64,000 nucleotides of DNA, from positions 1-64,000 of the forward strand of contig NZ_JAQUVZ010000004.1 of assembly GCF_028693135.1 (NCBI RefSeq), read 5' to 3'. Of this stretch, positions 1 to 8,634 are shown in pieces. The position numbers and the translations under genes were made by a program. This DNA comes from Methanosarcina sp. GTDB lineage: Archaea > Halobacteriota > Methanosarcinia > Methanosarcinales > Methanosarcinaceae. Below the pieces are notes generated by a model that was not told the DNA's origin, made no database searches, and was given only the letters and a program-made list of their open reading frames with translations. How positions within the stretch are numbered: position 1 is the stretch's first letter; the number at the start of each line of letters is the position of its first letter.

Positions 1-2
1 AA

Positions 3-161
3 AGACCTACGATGAGATGGATATTTTTCAATTTTCAGGGAATTACAGAACTTAATACTCATAATGAAGGTGAAATAGAGTCAGAAATATTGAATATGGA
101 GGATATTCACTGGAAGATATTGAGTCTAATGGGAGAAAAATATGAAAATATCTATCTCTAA
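3..161 (+). CDS. C-terminal fragment of an unrecognised protein
   Basis: An open frame enters from the left edge and stops at TAA 159-161, giving about 52 residues ending in MGEKYENIYL. The first in-frame ATG is at 12, but it has no Shine-Dalgarno sequence, so the frame is probably the tail of a gene outside the window. The residues are charged with scattered aromatics (RWIFFNFQGI near the start). The tail style is reminiscent of Methanosarcina transposase C-termini, but I do not recognise it securely. It is followed directly by the tRNA-Cys promoter. Confidence 0.35.
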   Translation, partial: RPTMRWIFFNFQGITELNTHNEGEIESEILNMEDIHWKILSLMGEKYENIYL

Positions 162-186
162 TTACGTTAACCTGCCGAAGGCAGGA

Positions 187-196
187 TTTATATATT
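187..196 (+). promoter_or_regulatory. TATA box for first tRNA-Cys
   Basis: TTTATATATT lies about 50 bp before the mature tRNA 5' end, in an otherwise A+T-rich spacer. It is a typical archaeal box A. The second tRNA copy has its own box (ACTATATATC, about 347-356), so the two genes may be transcribed separately. Confidence 0.5.
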
Positions 197-243
197 AGAA
201 ATTACTTTAATTGCATCTACACGACTGAGACGTGTTCAAAAAT

Positions 244-315
244 GCCAAGATGGCGGAGCGGCTACGCAATCGCCTGCAGAGCGATACCATTCCGGTTCGA
301 ATCCGGATCTTGGCT
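244..315 (+). tRNA. tRNA-Cys (GCA), copy 1
   Basis: The acceptor stem GCCAAGA pairs with TCTTGGC, with discriminator T. The anticodon loop reads CTGCAGA, so the anticodon is GCA (cysteine). The T arm has the standard GGTTCGAATCC loop region. No CCA is encoded. Many methanogens charge tRNA-Cys through SepRS and SepCysS; neither gene is in this window. Copy 2 is identical and lies 72 bp downstream. Confidence 0.95.
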
Positions 316-387
316 TATTATCTTTTAATAACTGATTCAACCTAAAACTATATATCCAATAAAGTTCTTTAAGAGAATCCACCTTAT

Positions 388-459
388 GCCAAGATGGCGG
401 AGCGGCTACGCAATCGCCTGCAGAGCGATACCATTCCGGTTCGAATCCGGATCTTGGCT
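388..459 (+). tRNA. tRNA-Cys (GCA), copy 2
   Basis: This is base-for-base the same 72-nt gene as the copy at 244-315, with anticodon GCA. The spacers before the two copies differ, but each has a TATA-like box about 40-50 bp upstream. The duplication is therefore of the tRNA body, kept identical, rather than a recent duplication of the whole unit. Confidence 0.95.
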
Positions 460-629
460 TTTTAACTCCTTCTTTTTATCAAACACTTCTTGTTCTCAGA
501 TATTTTCTTTTTCTTAAAACATTTTCTGCTTTTCTTTTGAAATTTTTTACATCCTCTTATTTTTTGCTTGATTCTCGAATTACAGTTTTAATTTGGTCTT
601 TTTATATCAAGAGAATACTAACTCTGGAC

Positions 630-1244
630 ATGGACCTTGATGAACTCATGCGGAGGCTTTTCGAACTTTATCCTGAGGGCTATACTGATGGCCCAAGAGA
701 CCCCTTTTTTGTGTTAATCTCCACTGTCATGTCCCACAGGACCCGGGACGATGTAACCTATCCTGCAGCAAAGAGGCTTTTTGAGAGGTTCTCAACCCCT
801 GAGGAAATGGTCGGGGCTGATGTTGAAGAGCTTGAAACGCTCATAAAAGATGTGGGCTTTTACAGGGTCAAAGCCGGGAGGATAAAAGAGATTTCCAGGA
901 TTCTGCTTGAGGAATACAATGGCAGGGTTCCGGATGAGATGGACACTCTTCTGAAACTACCCGGAGTCGGTCGGAAAACAGCTAACTGTGTACTTGCACA
1001 CGCATTCCTTAAAGATGCCCTTGCGGTCGATACACACGTTCACAGGATTTCGAACAGGCTTGGTCTGGTTGAAACGAAAGCTCCTGAAGAGACCGAGATC
1101 GAACTAAAAAAGATATTTCCTCAGAAGTATTGGAAACATATAAATCTCTTACTTGTAAAATTAGGGCAAAATATTTGCCGGCCTATTTCTCCCAGATGCG
1201 GAGTTTGCGTCCTGAACGATATGTGTCCTAAAATTCTCCTTTGA
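630..1244 (+). CDS. nth: Endonuclease III (DNA glycosylase/AP lyase)
   Basis: This base-excision repair enzyme removes oxidised pyrimidines and nicks abasic sites. The helix-hairpin-helix LPGVGRKTANCVL carries the catalytic Lys, and VDTHVHRISNRL carries the catalytic Asp. The C-terminus has the [4Fe-4S] cluster cysteines in the order C-X6-C-X2-C-X5-C. The frame is open from 537, but ATG 630 gives MDLDELMRRLFELYP, the normal Nth N-terminus, and a usual length of 204 residues. The upstream 31 residues are hydrophobic and unlike the family. It is a single gene, followed by a 280-bp spacer before fae-hps. Confidence 0.93.
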   Translation: MDLDELMRRLFELYPEGYTDGPRDPFFVLISTVMSHRTRDDVTYPAAKRLFERFSTPEEMVGADVEELETLIKDVGFYRVKAGRIKEISRILLEEYNGRVPDEMDTLLKLPGVGRKTANCVLAHAFLKDALAVDTHVHRISNRLGLVETKAPEETEIELKKIFPQKYWKHINLLLVKLGQNICRPISPRCGVCVLNDMCPKILL

Positions 1245-1414
1245 TAGGGAGTTTTTAGAAACTCTGTAATTATAGAATCAAAGCGCGGAGAACCTGTACG
1301 CTATCTAAAAACTGTTTGGGATGATACAAGATTATTTATATCAGGCTGGCGTTTAGCAGGCAAAAGGGTTATTCTATCCCTCAGTCCAACGACAAATTCG
1401 TTCTCAAGCAACTA

Positions 1415-1497
1415 ACTATCAAATATACTAATCTACTATCAAATATTCTAATCTAACTATCAAACATTCTAATATAACTATTAAACATTCTAATATT
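1415..1497. repeat. Four tandem ~21-bp repeats in the fae-hps leader
   Basis: Four head-to-tail units of 20-21 bp (1415-1434, 1435-1455, 1456-1476, 1477-1497) follow the pattern ACTATCAAAYATTCTAATCT with a few substitutions. They end 27 bp before the fae-hps start, so they probably lie in its 5' untranslated region. A TATA-like TTATTTATATCA lies near 1330-1342. Confidence 0.8.
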
Positions 1498-1524
1498 ATT
1501 TTCATCGCATTTACGAGGTTAAAC

Positions 1525-2703
1525 ATGTTTCAGATAGGAGAAGCATTAATGGGGCAGGGCGCAGAACTTGCCCATGTTGATTTGATGATAGGAGACAAGG
1601 GAGGTCCCGTAGGGCAGGCTTTTGCAAACGGCCTGACCCAGCTTTCAGCCGGACACACCCCTCTTCTGTCCGTTATAAGGCCAAACCTGCCTGCAAAACC
1701 TTCAACCCTTATTATCCCGAAGGTTACTGTAAAGAATATGGAGCAGGCATCAAGAATTTTCGGGCCTGCCCAGTCAGCAGTTGCAAAGGCAGTAGCAGAC
1801 TCAGTAGAAGAAGGCGTGATCTCAAAGGATCAGGCTGAAGACCTTGTCATTGTAGCTAGTGTCTTTATCCACCCTGATGCCAAGGACTATAGCAAGATCT
1901 ACAGGTACAACTACGGCGCCACAAAACTTGCGCTCAAGAGAGCACTTGAAGGCTTCCCGGACATCAACACTGTGCTTGAGGAGAGCAACAAGTCCACCCA
2001 CGCTATCATGGGCTTTAAAGTCATCAGGCTCTGGGATCCACCTTACCTGCAGATTGCTTTTGATAACCCGAACCTCGAGTTCGTGCTTTCGGCTATTTCC
2101 CAGATCCCGAACAGTGACCATGTCATTATCGAAGCAGGTACCCCCCTTATCAAGCGCTACGGCATGGACGTGATTTCCAAGATCAGGGATGTCAAGCCCG
2201 ATGCCTTTATTGTTGCTGACTTAAAGACCCTGGATACCGGAAACCTTGAAGCAAGAATGGTTGCAGACGCTGCAGGCGATGCAATTGTGGTTTCAGCCCT
2301 TGCTCCGATCAGCACCATTGACAAGCTCATTGAAGAAGCCCACAAGACAGGCATCTATGCGGTCATGGATACTCTCAACCAGCCCGACCCGATTTCGGTC
2401 TTAAAGCAGCTCAAGGTCATGCCTGATGTCATTGAACTCCACCGTGGAATCGATATCGAAGGCACAGAACATGCCTGGGGCAATATTGACGATATCAAGA
2501 AGGTTGCTCCAAAGGCCCTGGTTGCAGTTGCAGGTGGAGTCCGTCTCGACAAGGTGCCGATAGCCCTTAGCCAGGGTGCTGATATCCTTGTGGTCGGACG
2601 TGCTATCACCAACGCAAAGGACATAAGGGATATGGCTGAACAGTTCATTAACAGCCTTAACAAACCTGAAATAGACCAGTTCAGAGTCATGACTGACTTC
2701 TGA
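1525..2703 (+). CDS. fae-hps: Bifunctional formaldehyde-activating enzyme / 3-hexulose-6-phosphate synthase
   Basis: Residues 1 to about 165 are Fae, which condenses formaldehyde with tetrahydromethanopterin; the conserved His sits in [15 protein letters not shown]. Residues of about 170-392 are Hps, an orotidine-decarboxylase-superfamily barrel with the metal and catalytic motif ADLKTLD and a phosphate-binding VAGGVR...VVGRAI. In methanogens the fusion links ribulose-5-phosphate formation by the reversed RuMP route with recycling of the released formaldehyde. Its 392 residues match known archaeal fusions. ATG 1525 follows ACGAGGTTAAAC, with a weak Shine-Dalgarno. tpiA follows in the same direction. 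Confidence 0.96.
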   Translation: MFQIGEALMGQGAELAHVDLMIGDKGGPVGQAFANGLTQLSAGHTPLLSVIRPNLPAKPSTLIIPKVTVKNMEQASRIFGPAQSAVAKAVADSVEEGVISKDQAEDLVIVASVFIHPDAKDYSKIYRYNYGATKLALKRALEGFPDINTVLEESNKSTHAIMGFKVIRLWDPPYLQIAFDNPNLEFVLSAISQIPNSDHVIIEAGTPLIKRYGMDVISKIRDVKPDAFIVADLKTLDTGNLEARMVADAAGDAIVVSALAPISTIDKLIEEAHKTGIYAVMDTLNQPDPISVLKQLKVMPDVIELHRGIDIEGTEHAWGNIDDIKKVAPKALVAVAGGVRLDKVPIALSQGADILVVGRAITNAKDIRDMAEQFINSLNKPEIDQFRVMTDF

Positions 2704-2900
2704 GCAGGCTTTAAAAATTTCCCGAAAAAGCTGCCGAAAAAACTGCCAGAACGGTTTGTTATATAAGCTGCTAAAAAAGCTGCTAGTAAACCAACTTTAC
2801 GGCAAAATCTCCGGCAGAAACTATTGAAGAAAGTGTGGTTTTTCACGCTTTTTTCTTTTTCATTTCATTTCATTTCATTTTCTTTTTCATTTCATTTTTC

Positions 2901-2908
2901 AGGAGGGG
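2901..2908 (+). promoter_or_regulatory. Shine-Dalgarno that places the tpiA start at CTG
   Basis: AGGAGGGG is an almost perfect Shine-Dalgarno. Seven bases later comes CTG 2916, exactly where archaeal triosephosphate isomerases begin. No ATG, GTG or TTG lies at a usable distance in this frame. Confidence 0.6.
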
Positions 2909-2915
2909 ATTTTTC

Positions 2916-3584
2916 CTGGGTTCACCATTCATTCTACTGAACTACAAAACTTATTTGCAGGGCACAGGCCACAGTGCAGTCGAGATTGCAAAGGCCTGCA
3001 GAGCCGTATCCGAAGAATCAGGTATCGAGATTGCAGTAGCTCCTCAGCTTCCGGACATTTACAGGGTAGCCTCTGAGGTTGAACTTCCGGTTTTCTCCCA
3101 GCATCTGGATGGGGTAGGAGCAGGAAGTTTTACGGGGCATGTTTTCGGAAAATGCATAAAAGATGCAGGAGCTGTCGGGACTCTTATTAATCACTCTGAA
3201 AGGCGTCTGACCCTTGCAGAAATTGAGGCCTCCTTGAAGGCGGCAAAAGAATTTGGACTCAGGGCAGTTATCTGTACTAACAACGTTCCCACAACTGCAG
3301 CAGCCGCAGCCCTCGGGCCCGATTATGTAGCAATCGAACCGCCGGAGCTTATAGGCAGTGGAATTCCTGTCTCAAAAGCCGACCCTGAAGTTGTAAGTGG
3401 CTCGGTTGAAGCAGTTGCAAAAATCAATCCCGGAGTAAAAGTGCTTTGCGGAGCTGGAATTTCAAAAGGTGAAGACCTCAGGGCAGCTCTTGACCTTGGT
3501 TCGCAGGGTGTACTTCTTGCATCTGGAATTGTTAAAGCTGCAGATCCCAGGGCTGCACTTGAAGACCTTATCAGTTTGATTTAA
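2916..3584 (+). CDS. tpiA: Triosephosphate isomerase (CTG start)
   Basis: This enzyme interconverts dihydroxyacetone phosphate and glyceraldehyde-3-phosphate. The short archaeal barrel has its three active-site residues: Lys in LLNYKTY, His in LINHSERR and Glu in AIEPPELIGSG. The phosphate-binding glycines are in LCGAGISKGED and GVLLASGIV. Starting at CTG 2916 gives 222 residues, the usual archaeal length. The only other in-frame start is GTG 2835. It would add 27 mostly Phe-rich residues encoded by a TTTCA-repeat tract (about 2846-2900) and has no matching Shine-Dalgarno. A terminator follows at 3701. Confidence 0.92.
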   Translation: MGSPFILLNYKTYLQGTGHSAVEIAKACRAVSEESGIEIAVAPQLPDIYRVASEVELPVFSQHLDGVGAGSFTGHVFGKCIKDAGAVGTLINHSERRLTLAEIEASLKAAKEFGLRAVICTNNVPTTAAAAALGPDYVAIEPPELIGSGIPVSKADPEVVSGSVEAVAKINPGVKVLCGAGISKGEDLRAALDLGSQGVLLASGIVKAADPRAALEDLISLI

Positions 3585-3625
3585 GTTTTCTTCCAGAACT
3601 TCATTCCCAGAAAGAAGAAAATTTA

Positions 3626-3668
3626 AATCAAAGACGGATAATCCCTAAAAATCAAAGACGGATAATCC
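3626..3668. repeat. Two direct 19-bp repeats after tpiA
   Basis: AATCAAAGACGGATAATCC occurs at 3626-3644 and again at 3650-3668, separated by five bases, between the tpiA stop and its terminator. No function is visible. Confidence 0.75.
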
Positions 3669-3700
3669 GTAATAATGAACACACCTGGATAAAAAAGAAT

Positions 3701-3727
3701 GCGGCTTTTTCAGCCGCCTTTTTCTTT
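3701..3727 (+). terminator. Hairpin plus U-tract terminator after tpiA
   Basis: GCGGCT (3701-3706) pairs with AGCCGC (3712-3717) across a five-base loop. A run of T, CTTTTTCTTT, follows. It lies between tpiA and the convergent HEAT-repeat gene and may serve both. Confidence 0.65.
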
Positions 3728-3751
3728 GCAATTCTTTTCAGGACTTTTGAA

Positions 3752-5293
3752 TCACTGATAAGCCAGAATAAGAGGCTTAACCGCTTTCTGATCCCCTATT
3801 TCAATAAGAATCAGGGCGGTCTCGTCCTTCACTTTCTGGTCTTCTGTTTTCAGGTTTTCTATAAGAGGGTCAACTGCCGGTTCTCCCATATCTATCAGGG
3901 CCTCTCTGGCACTAACTCCAAAGTCTTTATCTCCCAGTTTTTCTACAAAAAACTCTGCAGTTTCCTGGCTCTTTGTTTTTCCAAGAGCAAGGAGGGCTCC
4001 GTTTCTGATTCCCTTATCCATTTTCTGGTTGTCAAATGCAGTTCTAAGGGTATTTACAGCTTTAGGGCTTCCTATGTTCCCAAGAGCTGAGGCTGCAGCT
4101 ACCCTGACCTCAAGCGTTTCCTCATTATCGTTTAATACGCCGATTAATGCTTCCGTAGCCTCAGAGCCTCCTATTCCTCCAAGGGCAAGGACAACGCTTT
4201 TTCGAATATCTGCATTTGTGTTCACGGTATCTTTTCTTCTTCCTTCAGCCTCTTTTACGCTTTCCAGGACGTCTATCAGGGGTTCTACCGCGGATTCGTC
4301 CCCCATTCTACCAAGTGTGAGGGCTGCATTACTTCTTACCGTAGCTTTCGTGTCTCTCAGCCTCTCGATAAGATAGGGTACGGCTTTTTCTGACCCTATT
4401 TTCCCAAGGGCGACTGCAGCGCTGCTCCTGATATAATCTTTCTCGTTATTTTTCATTTCTGTCATCAGGGTATCTACTGCTCTTTCATCTCCGATTTCTC
4501 CAAGCGCCATAACTGCACTGTATTTCGTCAGAGGGTAATCCCGCAGTAAAATCGCTATTAAGGAATCTATTGCAGCTATTTCCTTTTTTTCTCCAAGAGC
4601 CATTGCAGCTGCAACTCTTACGTTTCCGTTTTCACTTTTAAGGGCTTTAAGAAGTATTTCGTTTTCGTTTCCTGTTTCACCAGAGCCGAACTTTGAAAGT
4701 ACAAAGGAAGTATAGAGAGTTGAATTCTGTTCTTCGGCATTGAGGGCTTCTTCAAGAATATCCGTGTCATCCTGGTATTCACTATTAAGGGACTTTGCAA
4801 GGCTTTCTCGCATAGCTTTATCTTTTGCTTCTATAGTCTGAAGAATATCTTCTGAAACTTCTTTCGGTCTCTGTCTCCCGTCTATACTTTCGTCTGGAGT
4901 CTTACTTGAAGCCTCTTTTTCTCCAAGGCTTCCTGATAGAATATTTTCCGCTCTTTCATCTCCGGTTTCAAGAAGTGCAAGAAGCATATAACTTTTTATC
5001 TCTCCAGAACTCGAATTTCCGGCTTCAATTTTTTCGATAAGAGAATCGGCTGCAGGCTCTCTTAATTTTCCGAGTTCGGTTGCTGCGTTAAATCTAGTTT
5101 CACGGTCACCAGTTTCCAGCTTATTCATGAAATTTATGATCATATTTTCGCTTGAAACTCCAGCTACTGCTGTGGTGTTTGTTGCATTTTCATTTCTTTC
5201 CATAAAATTATCACCGCTTAAAACAAGCGAAATAAATGTGGAAAGAACGATAAGTGCAAATAAAAGAGAAATTTTCAATTTGACCTGTGACAT
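3752..5293 (-). CDS. Secreted or membrane-anchored HEAT-repeat protein
   Basis: This 513-residue protein starts with a signal-like segment (KLKISLLFALIVLSTFISLVLSG). It then has about ten HEAT or PBS-lyase-type repeats built on patterns such as AAMALGEIGDERAVDTL and SAAVALGKIGSEKAVPYL, spaced about 31-33 residues apart. An acidic, less regular stretch of about 100 residues (near 115-210) interrupts the solenoid. HEAT solenoids are protein-binding scaffolds. No phycobilin-lyase role is expected in a methanogen. ATG 5293 lies next to an A+T-rich promoter region. The specific partner is unknown. Confidence 0.85.
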   Translation of the reverse strand: MSQVKLKISLLFALIVLSTFISLVLSGDNFMERNENATNTTAVAGVSSENMIINFMNKLETGDRETRFNAATELGKLREPAADSLIEKIEAGNSSSGEIKSYMLLALLETGDERAENILSGSLGEKEASSKTPDESIDGRQRPKEVSEDILQTIEAKDKAMRESLAKSLNSEYQDDTDILEEALNAEEQNSTLYTSFVLSKFGSGETGNENEILLKALKSENGNVRVAAAMALGEKKEIAAIDSLIAILLRDYPLTKYSAVMALGEIGDERAVDTLMTEMKNNEKDYIRSSAAVALGKIGSEKAVPYLIERLRDTKATVRSNAALTLGRMGDESAVEPLIDVLESVKEAEGRRKDTVNTNADIRKSVVLALGGIGGSEATEALIGVLNDNEETLEVRVAAASALGNIGSPKAVNTLRTAFDNQKMDKGIRNGALLALGKTKSQETAEFFVEKLGDKDFGVSAREALIDMGEPAVDPLIENLKTEDQKVKDETALILIEIGDQKAVKPLILAYQ

Positions 5294-5571
5294 TATGTTT
5301 TGTATTTATTTATTTATTGTTTATATCCATTTCTCTGCTTATCAATGTACAACTCAAAGGTAAGAGTTCTTTTCATTGGTCATCGGTTAAGGAATTTTCT
5401 TGCCTGAAGTCTATCGATTTTGTACCAGAAGTCTGCCTCAAATGTTGCCCTTATTACCTAAAATCGATACCCTTCTCCAGCCCATATTCGGTTAATATCC
5501 TGGATAGCTGTTGTGGAAATAGATGCAATTTATCATGATTCCTCACTTAACCGAAGACGCATGGAGTTCGT

Positions 5572-7002
5572 TTACTCCTTCATACTTTGGTTTTTCTCTC
5601 TTTCCCGGCACCCAAGCCCACAGAGAAGGTCTGTCACCTCAGTTTCGACAGAATCTGCATTACAATCTCCAAAAATAGTTATCCTGTAAGTCACGCCGAG
5701 CCTTTCGGCCCATCTTCTCTTATTTTCAGCTTCTGTCCCCCCTGCCCCATGGTAGATATCACTGATTTGACAGGCTACAAGATGTGTGTTTGTACTTACA
5801 GCTCCCAGGACAACTTCAGGATCGGCGCCTTTGGGGATCAGGACCGAAATATCCCTGGTCGCATGCATCAGATTTTCTTTTCTCCATTCCCTCAATTCGG
5901 ATTCTGAAAGGAGGCGAAGGTTTTCAAGCTTGAGTTTTATGAATTTATTCTTTATATGAAGAGCGGTGCCTTTTGAGGCAATTTTTGTAAGAATCACCTC
6001 ATTCGGGCCAACCTTTTCCAGTGTACCGACATGGACCTTTCCGGAATAAATGTGAGAAAAGCCGATGACTTTTCCGACAGAGTTCAGGATAGTCTCATAC
6101 TCGGTTATTCTGGAGTTAATCAGCTTATCCGACCTTCGCAGGGCATGGGCTGTGTCATCATACTTTCGGGCAGCAGCTTTCATTTTTCTTACAAAGCCCT
6201 CCTCATCATGAGCCCGCACAAGGCTGGAAAGTTCCTCACATTCCTTTATATATGCCTCATGCACCTCCAGAATACTCGGGTTTTCCATCTGGATCAGGGC
6301 GTAGAGGTAGGGATTCTGGCCAAGAATCCTGCCCACAAAGTCAAGCATTATACTGTAAACCGGACTTACGAATTTCCTGGATTTCTTGATATCAAAGTCA
6401 AGCCTGTCAATGGTTGTTCCTATGGCGATATAAGCAAAATGAGTAAGCCCCTGTACTACTGAGACTAGCCCGTCGTGTTCGGCTGCAGTCGTGATTTCAA
6501 CATGTGCGCCGCTTTCCTCAAAAAGTTGCCTGATTACCGGAAACCATTTTTCCGAGTGCCCTCTCACCGGGACAAGGATTACGGTTTGTCCCCGGATGGT
6601 GGGAATTGTGGGGCCGAACATGGGGTGCATCCCAAGAATCTCAACTCCGGCAGGTGCAAATCTCTGCATGGCTTCAACAGGTTTTACCTTGATGGAGGTA
6701 AAATCCATAAGGAGGCTTCCTGCTTTCATCTTCGGGGCAACTTCTTCAATAGTTTCTTCCGTTGCGTTTATTGGAACGGATACTATCACTATATCATTTT
6801 CAGGGATAGCTGCCTCAAGGTCCGAAGCAAAAGGTACATTCAGTTTCCTGGCGATTTCCACCTTGCCCCCTTTTCCCCAGACTGTAACCTCATAGCCTCT
6901 TTCTTTAAAAAAACGAGTGAACCACTGCCCCATCTCTCCGGTTCCGCCAAGGATCAGAACCTTTGTTTTTCCGGAACTCTGTTTCTCAGGGTCTGTGTTC
7001 AT
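5572..7002 (-). CDS. tyrA: Prephenate dehydrogenase with C-terminal FDX-ACB-like domain
   Basis: Residues 1 to about 295 are a TyrA-type prephenate dehydrogenase, which oxidatively decarboxylates prephenate to 4-hydroxyphenylpyruvate. The NAD-binding loop is LGGTGEMGQWF, and conserved histidines lie in GMHPMFGPT and GLTHFAY. Residues of about 296-375 are a basic linker. Residues of about 380-466 contain RDISVLIPKGADP, ISDIYHG and GVTYRITIFGD. That pattern resembles the ferredoxin-fold anticodon-binding domain of the PheRS beta subunit, and it is inferred by eye only. The start overlaps the aroE stop by four bases (ATGA), so it is last in the aroD-aroE-tyrA operon. Confidence 0.9.
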   Translation of the reverse strand: MNTDPEKQSSGKTKVLILGGTGEMGQWFTRFFKERGYEVTVWGKGGKVEIARKLNVPFASDLEAAIPENDIVIVSVPINATEETIEEVAPKMKAGSLLMDFTSIKVKPVEAMQRFAPAGVEILGMHPMFGPTIPTIRGQTVILVPVRGHSEKWFPVIRQLFEESGAHVEITTAAEHDGLVSVVQGLTHFAYIAIGTTIDRLDFDIKKSRKFVSPVYSIMLDFVGRILGQNPYLYALIQMENPSILEVHEAYIKECEELSSLVRAHDEEGFVRKMKAAARKYDDTAHALRRSDKLINSRITEYETILNSVGKVIGFSHIYSGKVHVGTLEKVGPNEVILTKIASKGTALHIKNKFIKLKLENLRLLSESELREWRKENLMHATRDISVLIPKGADPEVVLGAVSTNTHLVACQISDIYHGAGGTEAENKRRWAERLGVTYRITIFGDCNADSVETEVTDLLCGLGCREREKNQSMKE

Positions 7003-7841
7003 GCCTGCAGAGCCTCCAGTACGGTTTTTTTCATGAGTTCTACTGGAGGTTCAACTCCTGTCCAGAGTTTGAAAGCTTCTGCTCCCTGATAGACGAGCAT
7101 TAAAACCCCGCTAACGGTTTTTGCTCCTGCAGCCCTGGCTTCCTTTAAAAGCCTGGTCTCAAGCGGGTTATAGACGATGTCAAAAACAGTAAGGTCGCTG
7201 TGAAGTTCTTCTGCGGTTGCAATAGTTGTATCTATGTTTGGGCGCATCCCGAGAGTTGTGGTATTGATCAGGATATCTGCATCCTTCAACAGTTCTTTTA
7301 AACCTGAAAGCCCGGTCACACTTATTTTTCCCGGAAGGGCTGCAGCCGAAACATCTCTTGCAAGTTCTACTGCCCTTTCTTCTGTTCGGTTTATTATGGT
7401 GATTTCGGCACCGTCGGCTGCAAGCTGGAAAGCAACCGCCCTTGCTGCTCCTCCTGCCCCCGCAACCACCACTCTAGACCCCTCTATTTCCACTGCAGCA
7501 TTCTGAAGTGCCTGCCTTGCTCCCAGTCCGTCAGTGTTGTACCCCCGGATTTCTCCTGTTTTTCCGAAGACTACAGTATTTACTGCTCCAATTTTCTTTG
7601 TAAGAGGATCTGGCTTGATGAAATCCAGTTTCAGAGCTTCTTCTTTTAATGGGACTGTCAGATTAAGTCCTCCAAATCCCATAGCTTCGGCTCCAAGGAG
7701 TGCTTTTTCCAGTTTTTCCGGGCTGACCCTGAAAGCGTGATAGACACAGTCCATTCCAAGGGCTGAAAACGCTGTATTATGCATGGCAGGGGAAAGGGAA
7801 TGACCTATAGGATCTCCAAATACGCCAAAAACTCGCTTCAT
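6999..7841 (-). CDS. aroE: Shikimate dehydrogenase
   Basis: This enzyme reduces 3-dehydroshikimate to shikimate with NADPH. The shikimate-binding SLSPAMHNTAF, catalytic Lys in NLTVPLKEE, Asp in YNTDGLGA, and nucleotide loop VVAGAGGAARAVAF are all present. The frame is open back to 7997, but ATG 7841 gives MKRVFGVFGDPIGHSLSP, the normal AroE start, and a usual 280 residues. That ATG overlaps the aroD stop by four bases, and its own stop overlaps the tyrA start in the same way. This indicates translational coupling. Confidence 0.95.
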   Translation of the reverse strand: MKRVFGVFGDPIGHSLSPAMHNTAFSALGMDCVYHAFRVSPEKLEKALLGAEAMGFGGLNLTVPLKEEALKLDFIKPDPLTKKIGAVNTVVFGKTGEIRGYNTDGLGARQALQNAAVEIEGSRVVVAGAGGAARAVAFQLAADGAEITIINRTEERAVELARDVSAAALPGKISVTGLSGLKELLKDADILINTTTLGMRPNIDTTIATAEELHSDLTVFDIVYNPLETRLLKEARAAGAKTVSGVLMLVYQGAEAFKLWTGVEPPVELMKKTVLEALQA

Positions 7842-8578
7842 TTTAACATTTCCATTATCTTCTTTACGTCGTCTACCGGAAGCTGGCCCGGGGCTGCGGC
7901 TGTACTGCTTTCTACCGAAGCGTATGTCAGGACCGAACCATAAAGAGGGGCAACTACCCTTGTGTGTTTTCCCGGCTTGCCCATTGCAATGGTGCATATT
8001 GATTTTCCTGCGTTCCTGAATTCCAGTGTAACTCTCAGCAGATTAAGAACATCTTCCATTGACTGAGGCATCACTGCAAGTTTGGCAATATCCGCCCTGA
8101 CAAGAAACATTTCTGCAAGAATGGTTTTCATTTCCCGGGGAGACGGAGTTTTTGAAAAATAGTGGGAAGAAACGATTACGGTTTTTCCGTGATCTTTAGC
8201 CGCTTTTATAACTTTATCTCTTTCTTCCCGGCTGGCAGAGAGTTCGATATCAACGGCATCCGGCCCTTCTTCAAGGGAAAATGGGTATTTCAGAAGCCCT
8301 GTCAGAAGTTCTGTTCTGTCTTCCTCTGCCCCCTCCCAGTTTCCCCCTTCTGCCCTGGAACGGTTGGTGGCGATTACAGGAAGCCCGGCTTCGGATTTGA
8401 TTTCCCTGATTATTTCTGCGGCTCTTTCCAGATCCCTGATTCCCAGCAAATCCAGTCGGATTTCAAGGATATCAGCTCCCTTTTTAGCTGCTTTTTTTGA
8501 AGTTTCAAGAGGCTTTTCAAGGATTACTGCAACAACTGCAGCTTTTTTTTTAAGGTCAAATAGGCCTATTTGCGTCAT
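7838..8578 (-). CDS. aroD: 3-Dehydroquinate dehydratase, type I
   Basis: This Schiff-base enzyme converts 3-dehydroquinate to 3-dehydroshikimate. The substrate motif ADILEIRLDLL, the catalytic His in VIVSSHYF and the Schiff-base Lys in ADIAKLAVMPQ are present. MGKPGKHTR and a C-terminal APGQLP segment close the active site. Its 246 residues are slightly longer than the usual 220-230 because of a basic N-terminus (LFDLKKKAAVVAV). It lies 56 bp downstream of aroB' and overlaps aroE by four bases. Confidence 0.95.
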   Translation of the reverse strand: MTQIGLFDLKKKAAVVAVILEKPLETSKKAAKKGADILEIRLDLLGIRDLERAAEIIREIKSEAGLPVIATNRSRAEGGNWEGAEEDRTELLTGLLKYPFSLEEGPDAVDIELSASREERDKVIKAAKDHGKTVIVSSHYFSKTPSPREMKTILAEMFLVRADIAKLAVMPQSMEDVLNLLRVTLEFRNAGKSICTIAMGKPGKHTRVVAPLYGSVLTYASVESSTAAAPGQLPVDDVKKIMEMLK

Positions 8579-8634
8579 TGCTCGCTCCGGGTCCGGGAGT
8601 TAAGGAATCTGGTTACTATTCAGTTTTCCCTGGT

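Noticed and set aside
537-629. N-terminal extension of endonuclease III
   Set aside because: The 31 extra residues are hydrophobic and unlike the family; ATG 630 gives the standard protein.
5287-5538. 83-codon plus-strand frame upstream of tyrA's 3' end
   Set aside because: Cys/Phe/Leu-rich without motif, overlapping the start and promoter of the HEAT-repeat gene. I see only A+T-rich spacer in 5294-5571.
7842-7997. 52-residue N-terminal extension of AroE
   Set aside because: It overlaps aroD and is basic and Ser/Gly-rich. The ATG at 7841 matches the family and the four-base overlap pattern.
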